DNA of 54,778 nucleotides from a virus. The notes beneath the pieces are model-generated. The model was given only the letters and a program-made list of their open reading frames with translations, did no database searches and was not told the origin of the DNA. Both the position numbers and the translations under genes were made by a program. The stretch covers positions 1 through 54,778 of IMG/VR virus record IMGVR_UViG_3300032092_000040; one strand, given 5' to 3'. This document shows, in pieces, positions 38,301 to 45,957 of the stretch (positions within the stretch are counted from its first letter, which is position 1; each line of letters starts with the position of its first letter).

Positions 38301-38660
38301 TGGATTTGATATCCCGTTGAGATAAAAAACAACTCTATCTATTCCACTATGATGAAACGCGATAACTCCAATATCAAGATATGATGGATTTCTTTCCCCG
38401 CCAATAGTTTGGTATGATGGTGTTAGCCATCTGCAAACTACATTTTTTTCCGAACCCGACAAACGAAGGGGATAGTGAATTGGATCTATATCACCAATCA
38501 TATCTGGCAATATACCATTTTCCGTCAATTTATCTGCTATGAGAGGCTCAGTGACTCCTCTCCAAACACCAGCATCATTTACCGCATATGGTTGTGATAT
38601 TGTGCTAAACTGATTGATAGAATTTGATGGAACTATCACGGGGGGCTTGAATAATTGCAT
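33945..38660 (-). CDS. Giant tail fibre-like protein 2 (beta-helix plus shared C-terminal module)
   Basis: A 1571-aa paralogue of fibre 1, matching it at the N terminus (MQLFKPPVI, YLDIGVIAFHHSGIDRVVFYLNG, HHELQAVIYPKNGKPRI), in the beta-helix entry (AVYVDATSNGVDDISRSGSSEQPFKTIE) and in the C-terminal 480 residues. The middle (about 600-1000) has drifted much more, as expected for receptor-contact regions. Its stop is 14 nt before the fibre 1 start, so the genes are one operon. The whole protein is beta-rich and low in Cys, with no signal peptide. Function as an adsorption fibre is inferred from size, architecture and context. Confidence 0.75.
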   Translation of the reverse strand: MQLFKPPVIVPSNSINQFSTISQPYAVNDAGVWRGVTEPLIADKLTENGILPDMIGDIDPIHYPLRLSGSEKNVVCRWLTPSYQTIGGERNPSYLDIGVIAFHHSGIDRVVFYLNGISNPITVTEVTYNPEQDVSAYWVRLDSSLFPIDSGDIVSRGETTSGLPKPTSIEIKPHHELQAVIYPKNGKPRILVGKHNNDKNTLAYNATAVYTDPDTGLMVGTSENTGIRSFYFSTNTSNTLFNTAVYVDATSNGVDDISRSGSSEQPFKTIEFAINRLMAFKHKHYNPFSTIEIKDQGDVGGGTIYLKDLGEGPELYNGHKWGAVSWTGLRQYESFARMRWLTIERDPIVADGRRAKIKGCHLQSTGKLTKENMGKGICVQLIKLNNCVVEMDWPWSEYAFGMGPELDYSQINQGVAPDAKLQNNYKIWKVKTGTTNFNTSTITATDQEFPALSFNETSVGSYEYGTSLESLVSTALGFVPPYQWLNNTVVDGGERNRYKIYEWAEANGMTYSTTMVPVPDFKSNLSVQFSDDKKGVFASDGITPVPSGLSLSSVPAIFVKAQLNRVGFTTSMGYTFEFPWTDPEGSSPNAQIWNNTALKAFVTNSVIRHVQEPAKFSIDILVNSTLDQWEADIIRSSGVYYQLFTINGFRSHNYVNASNAPLFRIHSDLFQTNSGFYSFKSKVAGINNLIIHRFNNPSPRSKRYYDIDARHGVSGEGPLVDVRQEGQWSISGRIINALADRLHNYSITEGGDGLTYEFFGGRYVRDIVFSDCLLKTPDGSQQIVLTCPQENVLFYNTQIVSGVSNRPIPNNSFLGQSTFGGSVYRYKDAVPSAPSLNYPSGGNNLNNDDCLHYDMVVFDNVQQYCMSDNDESLLDPYEKQLIIFVGDGTASPDGLKKVSIDFRGRPDGSRPNYMREARTLLSDLNYPFEKVNGQAGENQRIGTNSNIFFPVLATDKDHAIANNIGLVENQPNSTTRGIWYQNTLEGDFVGANYGWMPSAITYENFILPKNPSTGLTLSQTNARILNIDPNNQFLNKQKLGWQENPNQRGFKNNLQYRFTNFDYDATRSEFGEVLPRSTFQEDQTGTITNPAPISNHPITISLTTTDIKKDITWASKDTFNATTHGADSFYSDIVQIPNYLEKIEDITDPANDPSIGPSRSNETSGNSVLIPNQGGVYITGGTVDVQLNATIGAVNSIDVKNLATKFQSVVRTANGNTFAVILHGKTIPSTQFGEYKYVAPQSLSREEWEALGSPNNIDPEGLHYQNFYREFAYIAFNSKESPVVSQITNNQISFRKSPHHTYIFFTQPEMDGLSLSSGATGLSYVDLVTGTPAVATKISKLQALSPGITCSINSYSEFTSANKSNTSGTNPSDVTCNNKIRKFVGVVENGNKIVLQGIAASGFNSIFSGANRYEHNGGIGSVNTTYQRIAIDDPTSPHYVIPAPTTGPVQTIHFRFLNPIGIGNKNLLAYKVPVGGTRLFGEAPNIGITAGSYVRISGSASNNNGIYEVLSVADGIEGDTASNTKTSGSTEYQYLELSRAIVPEEQAVGKNITIENVSHLPILHIKYRIPN

Positions 38661-38674
38661 AATTTTCTACTCTT

Positions 38675-40127
38675 TTAATTTGGTATTCTATACTTGATAT
38701 GAAGTATAGGAAGATGCGAGACATTTTCTATCTTTATGTTTTTGCCAACAGCCTGTTCTTCAGGCACTATTGCTCGACTCAACTCAAGGTATTGGTACTC
38801 GGTTGAACCACCTGTCCTAGTATTTGAAGCAGTATCACCTTCAATACCATCAATGGTTGCAAGAACTTGATAGATTCCATTGTTGGAGGCGGAACCACTT
38901 ATTCTTACATAAGAACCAGCAGTGATACCTATGTTTGGTGAAGCACCAAACAATCTTGTACCACCATTTGGTACTACTTTGTATGCAAGTAAGTTTTTAC
39001 TACCTGTTGCTATTAAATTACTGAACCTTAAGTGAATTGTTGCTGGTGGTAAGATATTACCATCTAGATCAATTCCCGATGGTGGTATGGTGTAGTGTGG
39101 TGTTGTTTGGTCAACTGGATTTCGTTGGTATGCCTGATTAAATGATCCTATTGAACCATTGTGTTCATATCTTGGGGACGCCGAATTAAAAATGGAACTA
39201 GTTCCACTTACAGCAATACCTTGAAGAACAATCTTGTCATTTCCTATCAAACCTACAAACTTTCTTGTCTTATTTGTGCATGTGATTATGTTTGGATTTG
39301 TGCCAGATGTATTTGATTTGGTTGCACTTGTAAACTCGCTGTATGAATTTATGCTACAAGTTATACCCAAGGGCAGTGCTTGTAGTTTACTGATCTTTTC
39401 TAGTACAGCAGAAGTTCCTGTTACCAGATCAACGTAAGAAAGACCTGTAGCACCATTCGATAATGAAAGCCCATCCATTTCAGGTTGAGTGAAGGAAATA
39501 TAAGTGTGGTGGGGCGATTTGCGGAATGAGATCTGATTGTTCGTTATTTGTGAAACGACTGGTGATTCTTTGCTATTGAATGCAATGTATGCAAACTCTT
39601 TATAGAAATTATCATAGTGAAGACCTTCTGGATCTATATCACTTGGTCTGCCCAAATTTTCCCACTCTTCCCTTGGCATAGATTGTGGTGCAACATATTT
39701 GTACTCACCAAACTGTGTACTTGGTATGGTCTTGCCATGAAGAATGACTGCAAAGGTATTTCCATTAGCAGTTCGGACTGATGTTTGGAACTTTGTTGCA
39801 AGGTTCTTTACGTCGATTGAGTTTACAGCACCGATAGTTGTATTCAGCGTTATGTCAACCGTTCCACCTGTGACAAAGACACCACCTTGATTTGGCGTTG
39901 TTGTACTATTTCCTGATGTTTCGTTGCTTCTACTAGGACCAATACTCGGATCATTCGCTGGATCTGTAACATCCTCAATTCTTTCTAAGTAGTTTGGTAT
40001 TTGTACTATGTCGGAATAGAAAGAATCTACACCATGAGTTGTTGCATTGAACGTATCTTTACTTGCCCAACTAATATCCTTTTTAATATCGGTTGTGGTG
40101 AGACTTATGGTGATAGGATGATTAGAG
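38675..40127 (-). repeat. Shared fibre C-terminal module, copy 3
   Basis: Third direct copy, attached to an unrelated beta-helical N-terminal part. In several segments it is closer to copy 1 (for example the VDQTTPHYTIPPSGIDLDG stretch) and in others closer to copy 2 (GKTIPSTQFGEYKYVAPQS), a mosaic suggesting recombination among copies. Confidence 0.9.
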
Positions 40128-42646
40128 GTTGGTTGTGTGGTTGTGTTGGCAGTTTCTTCAGTTATAATTTGATCATAGTTGTATAGCCACCAATCGTATA
40201 AATTGTTGGTCATGAATTCAGCATATGAGTTTCCTTTAAAACTAGGACCAACCCAATCTATTCCAATTCCTGCTGTCGTTACTGTATCACTTTTATGATC
40301 AAATATTGTCGGCTTGACTCGGAAATCATATTTTCCAGTATTTTCAGCAGTTGGATCTATTAAGTAAGTTTGTAACGTAGACCCGTTCGCTGATTGGAAA
40401 TAAAATCCTGTGCTGAAAATTGAAGTGTCGTTGGTAAATGTTTTGTCCAACAACAATTTAGAATTTGTTGCTGAGTCGGTGTAATCAAAATCTGAAGTTA
40501 GACCAACAGCAGAAATTGATGCGGATATTTGACTGTCTGTTGATTTACACAGCCATATATTGTTGTATAAACATGTGACTCCATCTAAATTCTTGTTGTA
40601 AGCCCACCATCTATAAATTGCTTTGGAATCCGGAATCATCACCCCACCAACAGTTATGCCTGGTAACCAAGAATGATTCCATGCAGATCCCGAAAATTTT
40701 CCATTGTAAATGGCATAACCTAATCCAGATTGATAAAAATCATCGATGTATTCTTGTGGGGCATTTACTATGAACGGTGTACTTCCACCGCAAAATTCCG
40801 CTGTTGTTCCCAAAATGTACGAACCGCTTGACCCACTAGACAAAGAACTTGTCGGCAATAAATGATTTGTGCTTAACTCAGTTTTTACTAAGTTTTTTAC
40901 TACATGAAGTGGTCCTGTTAAAAAATTATTTCTTATAGCAAAGTTATTAAATTTCCACCACGGCATAGTCAAAGTTTCTTCTTTGTCTATCTCCACACTA
41001 CCGACGTTATTGAGTATCTTAAAATTGGCTAGATCTCCCCGCATACCACAATTTCTTTGTTCCACCTCATATATTTTCAAACCTCTATCGGAGAACAACA
41101 CATTATTTTTAATAGTAAAACCAGGATTGCCGCTTATTCCGTTATACTCTTGAATTGCCACACCGATATTGGTTGGGGTGTAGATAAAATTCTTTTCAAT
41201 ATTAATGTCGGCACACCTGTCATAGAATGCCATTCCATTCCCGTGTTGTGTTGCTATTGTAAAAATATTATTACCATAAACATTGTTTCCAGAACTACCA
41301 GACATGTAAATGCCGGTTTTAGTTCTCCACCCAACAACGGTGTTATATTTAATATTTACTCCGGTGCAGCCAGAGAAATGCAATCCTCTATAGAAAGATT
41401 TATAACATAGATTTCCTAAAACAAGAGAGTTGCTAAAGTTGCCATGGAAAGCAGCATTGTCTGCGTGGTGAAATGCATTATACTTAAATACTATATTTGA
41501 ACTTATTTTAAAATTGTCTGCATTAGAAGAGTAGCCGACATTCTCTTCACGGAATTCAAAAATATCAAATCCTATAAATTGAATATTTTTAACTCTACAG
41601 AGATTAATACCAATTCTTAAGACTGGAATTCGTGGGGCTATTGTGCTATCTGATCTCACATAAAAATATTTTTCTTCGCCATCAAGTTCAAAAGCATATT
41701 CGTAGGTATTTCCGAGCCAAGATTTATTGCCAATAAAAGCAATATTTCTTACGGGTGAGTATGATGGTTTATCTAGGATATTAATCTTGCGTTCGGCATA
41801 ACTAATGCCAACCACTTTATGGAATGACAAATTGTTATTTCCGCCTTGCATAACAAGCGTGGTATTGGTCCAGTCTGTGGAAATTCCCGAACCGTCTCTG
41901 GCAAAGACCAAATCCATCAATTGATTTGTTCCAACGCCAGTTATCCCATGTAAAATCCCATCAGTTGTTGAACCATACGGGACGAATCTGGAACCAGATA
42001 TGTTTACAGAGGGAAAAGTAAATGACTCTGGGTACGAAAGATATAATTCTGGGTATTCAGAACCAGTTTCACCTCTATTCAATAAACACGGAGACAGCGT
42101 TGATGGAGATGTTAAAGATACATTGTGTGGAAGATTATAATCATAATCATACAATGAAAAATCTATCTTTTTTAGATCGGTTGTAAATGGTAAATGTTCT
42201 GGTTTAAATTTGTATCGTTTTATTCCCGAGAATATACCATTAACTCCATATGACGTATCTAATACAAGATCAATGGATCCCTTAATTTTACAGCCATGCA
42301 ATTTTTCGGATACGACCACAATGTTTTTTTCTCTAAAGGTTTCATCACCAAAAAATAAAACTTTGTCTGTGGCAAATGCTAGAGCAGAGCCAGGAGTATT
42401 TGTGATATTGTCTAAATCATAGACACCTTCTTTTGCGATGATGTATCTTATCTCAGCATCAGCACCGGTAGAACCTATCATCGAATAGGCTTTTTGTGGC
42501 GTGTGATAGGGATTTGAACTGTCCCCATTCCCCGTAATATCACTGCCGTTTGGAGAAATGTAAATATATGTTCCTGGTGACTTTAGAATGTTTGCGATAA
42601 ACAAATCATAGTCTTCAAGAAAATTCAAGAAATTTTGATCCGACAT
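38675..42646 (-). CDS. Giant tail fibre-like protein 3 (pectate-lyase-like beta-helix plus shared C-terminal module)
   Basis: A 1323-aa protein with a different N terminus from fibres 1 and 2 (MSDQNFLNFLEDYDLFIANIL). It is followed at once by YIYISPNGSDITGNGDSSNPYHTPQKA, the beta-helix opening pattern. Repeated N-x-(I/V)-x-x-N segments (GVNIKYNTVVGW, GNNVYGNNIF, DINIEKNFIY, FTIKNNVLF) resemble NosD/pectate-lyase-like right-handed helices. The last 480 residues are the same module as in fibres 1 and 2. A swapped N-terminal/helix cassette on a common C terminus is the simplest reading. Polysaccharide binding or cleavage is possible, but I see no clear catalytic triad. Confidence 0.75.
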   Translation of the reverse strand: MSDQNFLNFLEDYDLFIANILKSPGTYIYISPNGSDITGNGDSSNPYHTPQKAYSMIGSTGADAEIRYIIAKEGVYDLDNITNTPGSALAFATDKVLFFGDETFREKNIVVVSEKLHGCKIKGSIDLVLDTSYGVNGIFSGIKRYKFKPEHLPFTTDLKKIDFSLYDYDYNLPHNVSLTSPSTLSPCLLNRGETGSEYPELYLSYPESFTFPSVNISGSRFVPYGSTTDGILHGITGVGTNQLMDLVFARDGSGISTDWTNTTLVMQGGNNNLSFHKVVGISYAERKINILDKPSYSPVRNIAFIGNKSWLGNTYEYAFELDGEEKYFYVRSDSTIAPRIPVLRIGINLCRVKNIQFIGFDIFEFREENVGYSSNADNFKISSNIVFKYNAFHHADNAAFHGNFSNSLVLGNLCYKSFYRGLHFSGCTGVNIKYNTVVGWRTKTGIYMSGSSGNNVYGNNIFTIATQHGNGMAFYDRCADINIEKNFIYTPTNIGVAIQEYNGISGNPGFTIKNNVLFSDRGLKIYEVEQRNCGMRGDLANFKILNNVGSVEIDKEETLTMPWWKFNNFAIRNNFLTGPLHVVKNLVKTELSTNHLLPTSSLSSGSSGSYILGTTAEFCGGSTPFIVNAPQEYIDDFYQSGLGYAIYNGKFSGSAWNHSWLPGITVGGVMIPDSKAIYRWWAYNKNLDGVTCLYNNIWLCKSTDSQISASISAVGLTSDFDYTDSATNSKLLLDKTFTNDTSIFSTGFYFQSANGSTLQTYLIDPTAENTGKYDFRVKPTIFDHKSDTVTTAGIGIDWVGPSFKGNSYAEFMTNNLYDWWLYNYDQIITEETANTTTQPTSNHPITISLTTTDIKKDISWASKDTFNATTHGVDSFYSDIVQIPNYLERIEDVTDPANDPSIGPSRSNETSGNSTTTPNQGGVFVTGGTVDITLNTTIGAVNSIDVKNLATKFQTSVRTANGNTFAVILHGKTIPSTQFGEYKYVAPQSMPREEWENLGRPSDIDPEGLHYDNFYKEFAYIAFNSKESPVVSQITNNQISFRKSPHHTYISFTQPEMDGLSLSNGATGLSYVDLVTGTSAVLEKISKLQALPLGITCSINSYSEFTSATKSNTSGTNPNIITCTNKTRKFVGLIGNDKIVLQGIAVSGTSSIFNSASPRYEHNGSIGSFNQAYQRNPVDQTTPHYTIPPSGIDLDGNILPPATIHLRFSNLIATGSKNLLAYKVVPNGGTRLFGASPNIGITAGSYVRISGSASNNGIYQVLATIDGIEGDTASNTRTGGSTEYQYLELSRAIVPEEQAVGKNIKIENVSHLPILHIKYRIPN

Positions 42647-42656
42647 TTAAAATCCC

Positions 42657-43067
42657 TTAATCCCAATCTCTCTTACTGGACACGGTTAGTTTAAGTTTTG
42701 CATCAGTTATCTGTGCGTTTGCTGGAAGCGATGACAAGTTAAAAGCCATTGCTGTTCTTGTCGGTGTTCTCGCTTGAATGACTGTGCCGAATCCGGGAAA
42801 TCCATCAGAACCATCTGATGGAGCATCATCTCCATCATTCCACGGATTCAATAGTCCGATTGGAATTTGTGTTGCTTCTTCAAGATTTCCACTGTTCGGC
42901 AATACTACAGTTCCAGCCCACCTATCATCTCCAAAGGCTGATGATGGATTGTGGTAATAGAAAGTATCAAACTCTGGTATGACTATGATCTCAGTATCAG
43001 TAAAATTTGTTTGAGATAATAGTCTTTTATTGCTAATGAATCGTTTGTTTATAAAGTCACTACGCAT
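42657..43067 (-). CDS. Structural-operon protein with DNRLRE-like C-terminal segment
   Basis: A 136-aa protein. The C terminus, TRTAMAFNLSSLPANAQITDAKLKLTVSSKRDWD, matches the strand pattern of DNRLRE-type modules (F-(D/N)-L-S-S-(I/L)-P-x-x-A-x-I-x-x-A-x-L-x-L-(T/S)-V). It ends where that domain would normally continue, so it may be only the first half or a truncated copy. It lies between fibre 3 and the repeat protein, with 10 nt to fibre 3 and 3 nt to the upstream gene. Likely a minor virion component. Confidence 0.65.
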   Translation of the reverse strand: MRSDFINKRFISNKRLLSQTNFTDTEIIVIPEFDTFYYHNPSSAFGDDRWAGTVVLPNSGNLEEATQIPIGLLNPWNDGDDAPSDGSDGFPGFGTVIQARTPTRTAMAFNLSSLPANAQITDAKLKLTVSSKRDWD

Positions 43068-43070
43068 GTA

Positions 43071-44645
43071 TTAGGTTCCTATGTAATAGAGAGTGGCACC
43101 ATTGATGGTTGACCATGCATGAATTCTATTCAAGTTGTCTGTTTCGATGAATATCTGATCTCCGTTGTACAATGGGAATCCCCCTTGCGAAGAAACTGCG
43201 GTTGAGAAGCCAATGAATATGGTTCCTGTATTGTTCAGATCACTTCGGAAATGTACACCGCTGCTTAGAGCCACAGATGAGAATATGGTTGATGTGCCAG
43301 CACCACCAGATGCTATAGCAACCTTATTTGCAGTTCCACCTGTTGGTTGTACTATTGCCTTGATATCAACTTTCAATCCGTTTGCTGTGACAAGACTGTT
43401 GGTAACAGATGTGCTGGTGAGTATGTCTTCTATGGTACCGATATTGGTATTAATTGTGCTAACTGCACTGTTTATGGCAACTGTGCTTGCATCTTGAGTC
43501 TGTAGATTGTTTCCAGTGAATTTCAGTGAGTTCAGTGCAGTGAGTGCCTCACCCGTCAATCCAACATAGTCTCCACAGGCTCCAAGCACACGCAGTGTGT
43601 TTGTTGCAATGTTTGAAAGGTGCGTGAGACCAGTTCCACCAATATTCACGGTTCCTGTCACTTCAACTGGAATTACACCGGTGCCAGTATAGCCATGAAT
43701 TTGTACTACTTGACTTGCGGCGGTAGCGTTTCCTAATGATATTCCGCTGATGGTCACACTTCCCAAACTTAGTCCGGTGACATTTGCCGTCACTCCTATA
43801 GAACCAGCCGCAAGATTCACAAACAAAGCACCAGTGCTGTCTACACTGAATGGGACTTTGGTGCTGTAGTTGTTGATGTTGGTAAGACCGTGCGAGAAGA
43901 CTGAAACGGGCCAGGCACCAGAAAGACCAACAACACGGACGGTGTCTTCTGCGTTCGTTGCTGTATCAGTTCTTAGGCTAATTCCATTGGCATAAGGTGA
44001 TGCACCAGTGGATGCCCGCATCAATCTAATTGGGAATCCAGAGGTTGAATCTGCAACGGGACTAGTTAATGACTCAACGGTAACGGTATTAAACACAGAC
44101 ACGCTATCAGAACCATAAGTCAATGAACGAATGTCGAGATCTGTTGCAGTAACTCCAACTGCCCATCCGCCAGAGTAGCCAACGATTCTCACAACATCTT
44201 GACCCGCAGCACCAGCCGTCGCTGGATCTCCCGCAGTCAATGCACGAATACCAAAGTTGGTTGCAGTTACTCCAACTGCCCAACCACCAGAATATCCAAC
44301 CACACGAACGACATCTTGAGTGATTGCGCCAGCAGTTGTGGGATCTCCCGCGGTCAATGATCGAATATCAAGATCTGTTGCGGTAACTGCATGAGTGTTT
44401 ACATTTACTGTTCCCGTTACAGTAACCGGTCCACCGACACTTGATACAGCAACTGAAGGAGTATTTACCACAGCAACGGGTAAACCGTTTGATGATGTAA
44501 CTCTGGTTCCACCTTCTGCAACACCACCGTAAGCAATCTTCATTACTTGAAAATGATTACCCTCTGCTGCGGAGTAGTCTGTTGCTATTACTGCTTCTCC
44601 AGAAAATCCTGATACTGCCACATTGTTGTCCGTGTCGTAAGCCAT
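43071..44645 (-). CDS. Virion structural protein with 39-aa repeats
   Basis: A 524-aa Ala/Gly/Thr/Val-rich protein with a strongly beta pattern. Residues about 88-205 contain a 39-residue repeat: VTATDLDIRSLTAGDP...QDVVRVVGYSGGWAVG in two full copies and a partial third. Looser versions (VRVVGLSGAWPV, VQIHGYTGTGVIPVEVTGTVN) follow to about residue 345. The tip (GGFPLYNGDQIFIETDNLNRIHAWS) is a separate domain. The repeat geometry suits a fibrous shaft. First gene of the leftward arm, with a good ribosome binding site (AAAGGAA) and a perfect late promoter. Function as virion protein is inferred. Confidence 0.75.
   Translation of the reverse strand: MAYDTDNNVAVSGFSGEAVIATDYSAAEGNHFQVMKIAYGGVAEGGTRVTSSNGLPVAVVNTPSVAVSSVGGPVTVTGTVNVNTHAVTATDLDIRSLTAGDPTTAGAITQDVVRVVGYSGGWAVGVTATNFGIRALTAGDPATAGAAGQDVVRIVGYSGGWAVGVTATDLDIRSLTYGSDSVSVFNTVTVESLTSPVADSTSGFPIRLMRASTGASPYANGISLRTDTATNAEDTVRVVGLSGAWPVSVFSHGLTNINNYSTKVPFSVDSTGALFVNLAAGSIGVTANVTGLSLGSVTISGISLGNATAASQVVQIHGYTGTGVIPVEVTGTVNIGGTGLTHLSNIATNTLRVLGACGDYVGLTGEALTALNSLKFTGNNLQTQDASTVAINSAVSTINTNIGTIEDILTSTSVTNSLVTANGLKVDIKAIVQPTGGTANKVAIASGGAGTSTIFSSVALSSGVHFRSDLNNTGTIFIGFSTAVSSQGGFPLYNGDQIFIETDNLNRIHAWSTINGATLYYIGT
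44150..44384 (-). repeat. 117-bp coding repeats (39 aa)
   Basis: Two full copies and the start of a third, encoding VTAT(D/N)(L/F)(D/G)IR(S/A)LTAGDP..., with identical WAVGV segments at each junction. Confidence 0.85.
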
Positions 44646-44678
44646 TTTGATTCCTTTTTATGATTCTGTGATCTTGAT

Positions 44679-44686
44679 TATTTATA
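44679..44686 (-). promoter_or_regulatory. T4-type late promoter of the leftward fibre arm (TATAAATA)
   Basis: A perfect TATAAATA on the minus strand, 34 nt before the ATG at 44645. It lies back to back with the sigma70-like promoter of gp33 (44691-44717), so an early/middle and a late promoter diverge from the same short region. Confidence 0.8.
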
Positions 44687-44690
44687 CTCC

Positions 44691-44717
44691 TTGACACCAC
44701 AATACATAGAGTATAAT
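44691..44717 (+). promoter_or_regulatory. Sigma70-like promoter of gp33, predicted leaderless
   Basis: TTGACA (44691-44696), 15-bp spacer, TATAAT (44712-44717), then exactly 7 nt to the ATG at 44725. No Shine-Dalgarno. Third example of the -10/7 nt/ATG geometry seen at gp43 and gp41. Confidence 0.78.
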
Positions 44718-44724
44718 CCTCATC

Positions 44725-44940
44725 ATGATTGACCCCACACAGATATCCAACCTCATCGAACGAATGGTTTCCAACAGAAAGATCTCCTACATGGAGGCTG
44801 TTTTGGAAATTTGCGAAGAGCATTCAGTTGATGCATCGCTTGTGGCAAAGCACTTGTCTCGTCCCATCATTGAAAACATTGAGAACGAAGCACGACAAGT
44901 GAATCTATTGCCGCGTAAGAAATCATTACCATTCGCTTGA
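44725..44940 (+). CDS. 33: Late-promoter transcription accessory protein (gp33-like)
   Basis: A 71-aa protein. The pattern KISYMEAVLEICEEHSVDASLVAKHLSRPIIENIENEARQVNLL...LPFA matches the short gp33 of marine T4-like phages, in order: Y-x-E-A-(I/V), a C-E pair, P-I-(I/K), E-A-x-x-(L/V)-N and a C-terminal L-P-(F/I). In T4, gp33 binds RNA polymerase and links the gp55 sigma factor and the sliding clamp at TATAAATA promoters. Its location next to gp32 also matches. No gp55 is present in this window. The mRNA is predicted to be leaderless. The gp32 promoter overlaps its stop. Confidence 0.82.
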   Translation: MIDPTQISNLIERMVSNRKISYMEAVLEICEEHSVDASLVAKHLSRPIIENIENEARQVNLLPRKKSLPFA

Positions 44941-44964
44941 CACACACCGCACACGCTGTATACT
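44937..44964 (+). promoter_or_regulatory. Sigma70-like promoter of gp32
   Basis: TTGACA (44937-44942), 16-bp spacer, TATACT (44959-44964). A leader of about 40 nt follows, with AAAGGAG before the ATG at 45012. The only early-type promoter here with a clear long leader; T4 gp32 autoregulates through its leader, so this one deserves a look for an unstructured A-rich target. Confidence 0.78.
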
Positions 44965-45011
44965 CAGCACATTGTCAGATACTCAGTACACCCAGTAAAA
45001 GGAGCAATACG

Positions 45012-45953
45012 ATGTCAGATTTCGCAAGTTTTAAGAAGAGTTCAAAGAACAACCTTGGCAAGATTGCCAAGGAACTAGAGAAAGTCACTAAAGGCGGGGG
45101 AGAGAATTCCTACAAGGATGATCGTCTCTGGCAGCCCGAAGTTGACAAGACGGGAAACGGGTATGCAGTCATCCGTTTCCTCCCCGCTCCTCCAAGTGAG
45201 GATCTTCCTTGGGTTCGTGTCTTCAGCCACGGATTCCAAGCAAAGGGTGGTTGGTACATTGAGAACTGCCCCACCACAATCGGACAGAAGTGTCCCGTTT
45301 GTGAAGCAAACAACGAGTTGTGGAACAGCGGAAACGACGATGACAAGAACATTGCGCGTGATCGGAAGCGCAAGTTGTCATACATCAGCAATGTCCTTGT
45401 GATTGAAGATCCTGTCAATCCTGCCAACAACGGTAAGATCTTCCTCTATCGCTATGGTAAGAAGATCTTTGATAAGATCAACGACAAGATGAATCCTCAG
45501 TACAAGGATGAGGATGTTGTGAATCCGTTCGACTTCTGGCAGGGAGCGAACTTCAAGATCAAGATTCGTAATGTCGATGGATACCGCAACTACGACAAGT
45601 CAGAGTTCTCTGCATCGTCACCTCTCCTCGACGGAGATGACAAGGCACTTGAGGCTCTGTGGCGCAAGGAATACTCATTGCTTGACTTCGTGAAGCCTGA
45701 TCAATTCAAGGCATACGGAGAACTCAAGACAAAGTTCCAATCCGTCATCAATGGTTCTCAGTCTCAGAAGGCAGAGGAAATGGATATTTCAGAGGAAGAA
45801 GAGGATGCTTCGGAGAAGAAGTTCACCCCGAAGTTCCCAACTGCTGAAGCGAAGGCACCTGGTCGGGAAACAAAGCCAAAGACTAGCAAGGTGAGTGAAG
45901 ATGATGACGAGGATGATGCCTTGTCATACTTCAAGAAGTTGGCAAATGAGTGA
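45012..45953 (+). CDS. 32: Single-stranded DNA-binding protein (T4 gp32-like)
   Basis: A 313-aa protein that coats ssDNA and organises replication, recombination and repair. It has a basic N-terminal cooperativity arm (FASFKKSSKNNLGKIAKEL). The OB-fold core includes DDRLWQPEVDKTGNGYAVIRFLP. Zinc ligands are H73, C86, C94 and C97, equivalent to T4 H64, C77, C87 and C90. It has a long acidic tail (SEEEEDASEK..., SEDDDEDDALSYFKKLANE) that recruits partners. The start was placed at the ATG with AAAGGAG at 45000-45006; an upstream in-frame ATG at 44937 would add 25 residues overlapping the promoter and is unlikely. Confidence 0.96.
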   Translation: MSDFASFKKSSKNNLGKIAKELEKVTKGGGENSYKDDRLWQPEVDKTGNGYAVIRFLPAPPSEDLPWVRVFSHGFQAKGGWYIENCPTTIGQKCPVCEANNELWNSGNDDDKNIARDRKRKLSYISNVLVIEDPVNPANNGKIFLYRYGKKIFDKINDKMNPQYKDEDVVNPFDFWQGANFKIKIRNVDGYRNYDKSEFSASSPLLDGDDKALEALWRKEYSLLDFVKPDQFKAYGELKTKFQSVINGSQSQKAEEMDISEEEEDASEKKFTPKFPTAEAKAPGRETKPKTSKVSEDDDEDDALSYFKKLANE

Positions 45954-45957
45954 GTTT

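Noticed and set aside
28744-44645. Diversity-generating retroelement as the cause of fibre variation
   Set aside because: No reverse transcriptase, no template/variable repeat pair with adenine-biased change; the similarity is long direct paralogy.
45118-45430. Overlapping frames inside gp32
   Set aside because: The gp32 frame has full-length homologous motifs and zinc ligands; the others have no ribosome binding site or motif.
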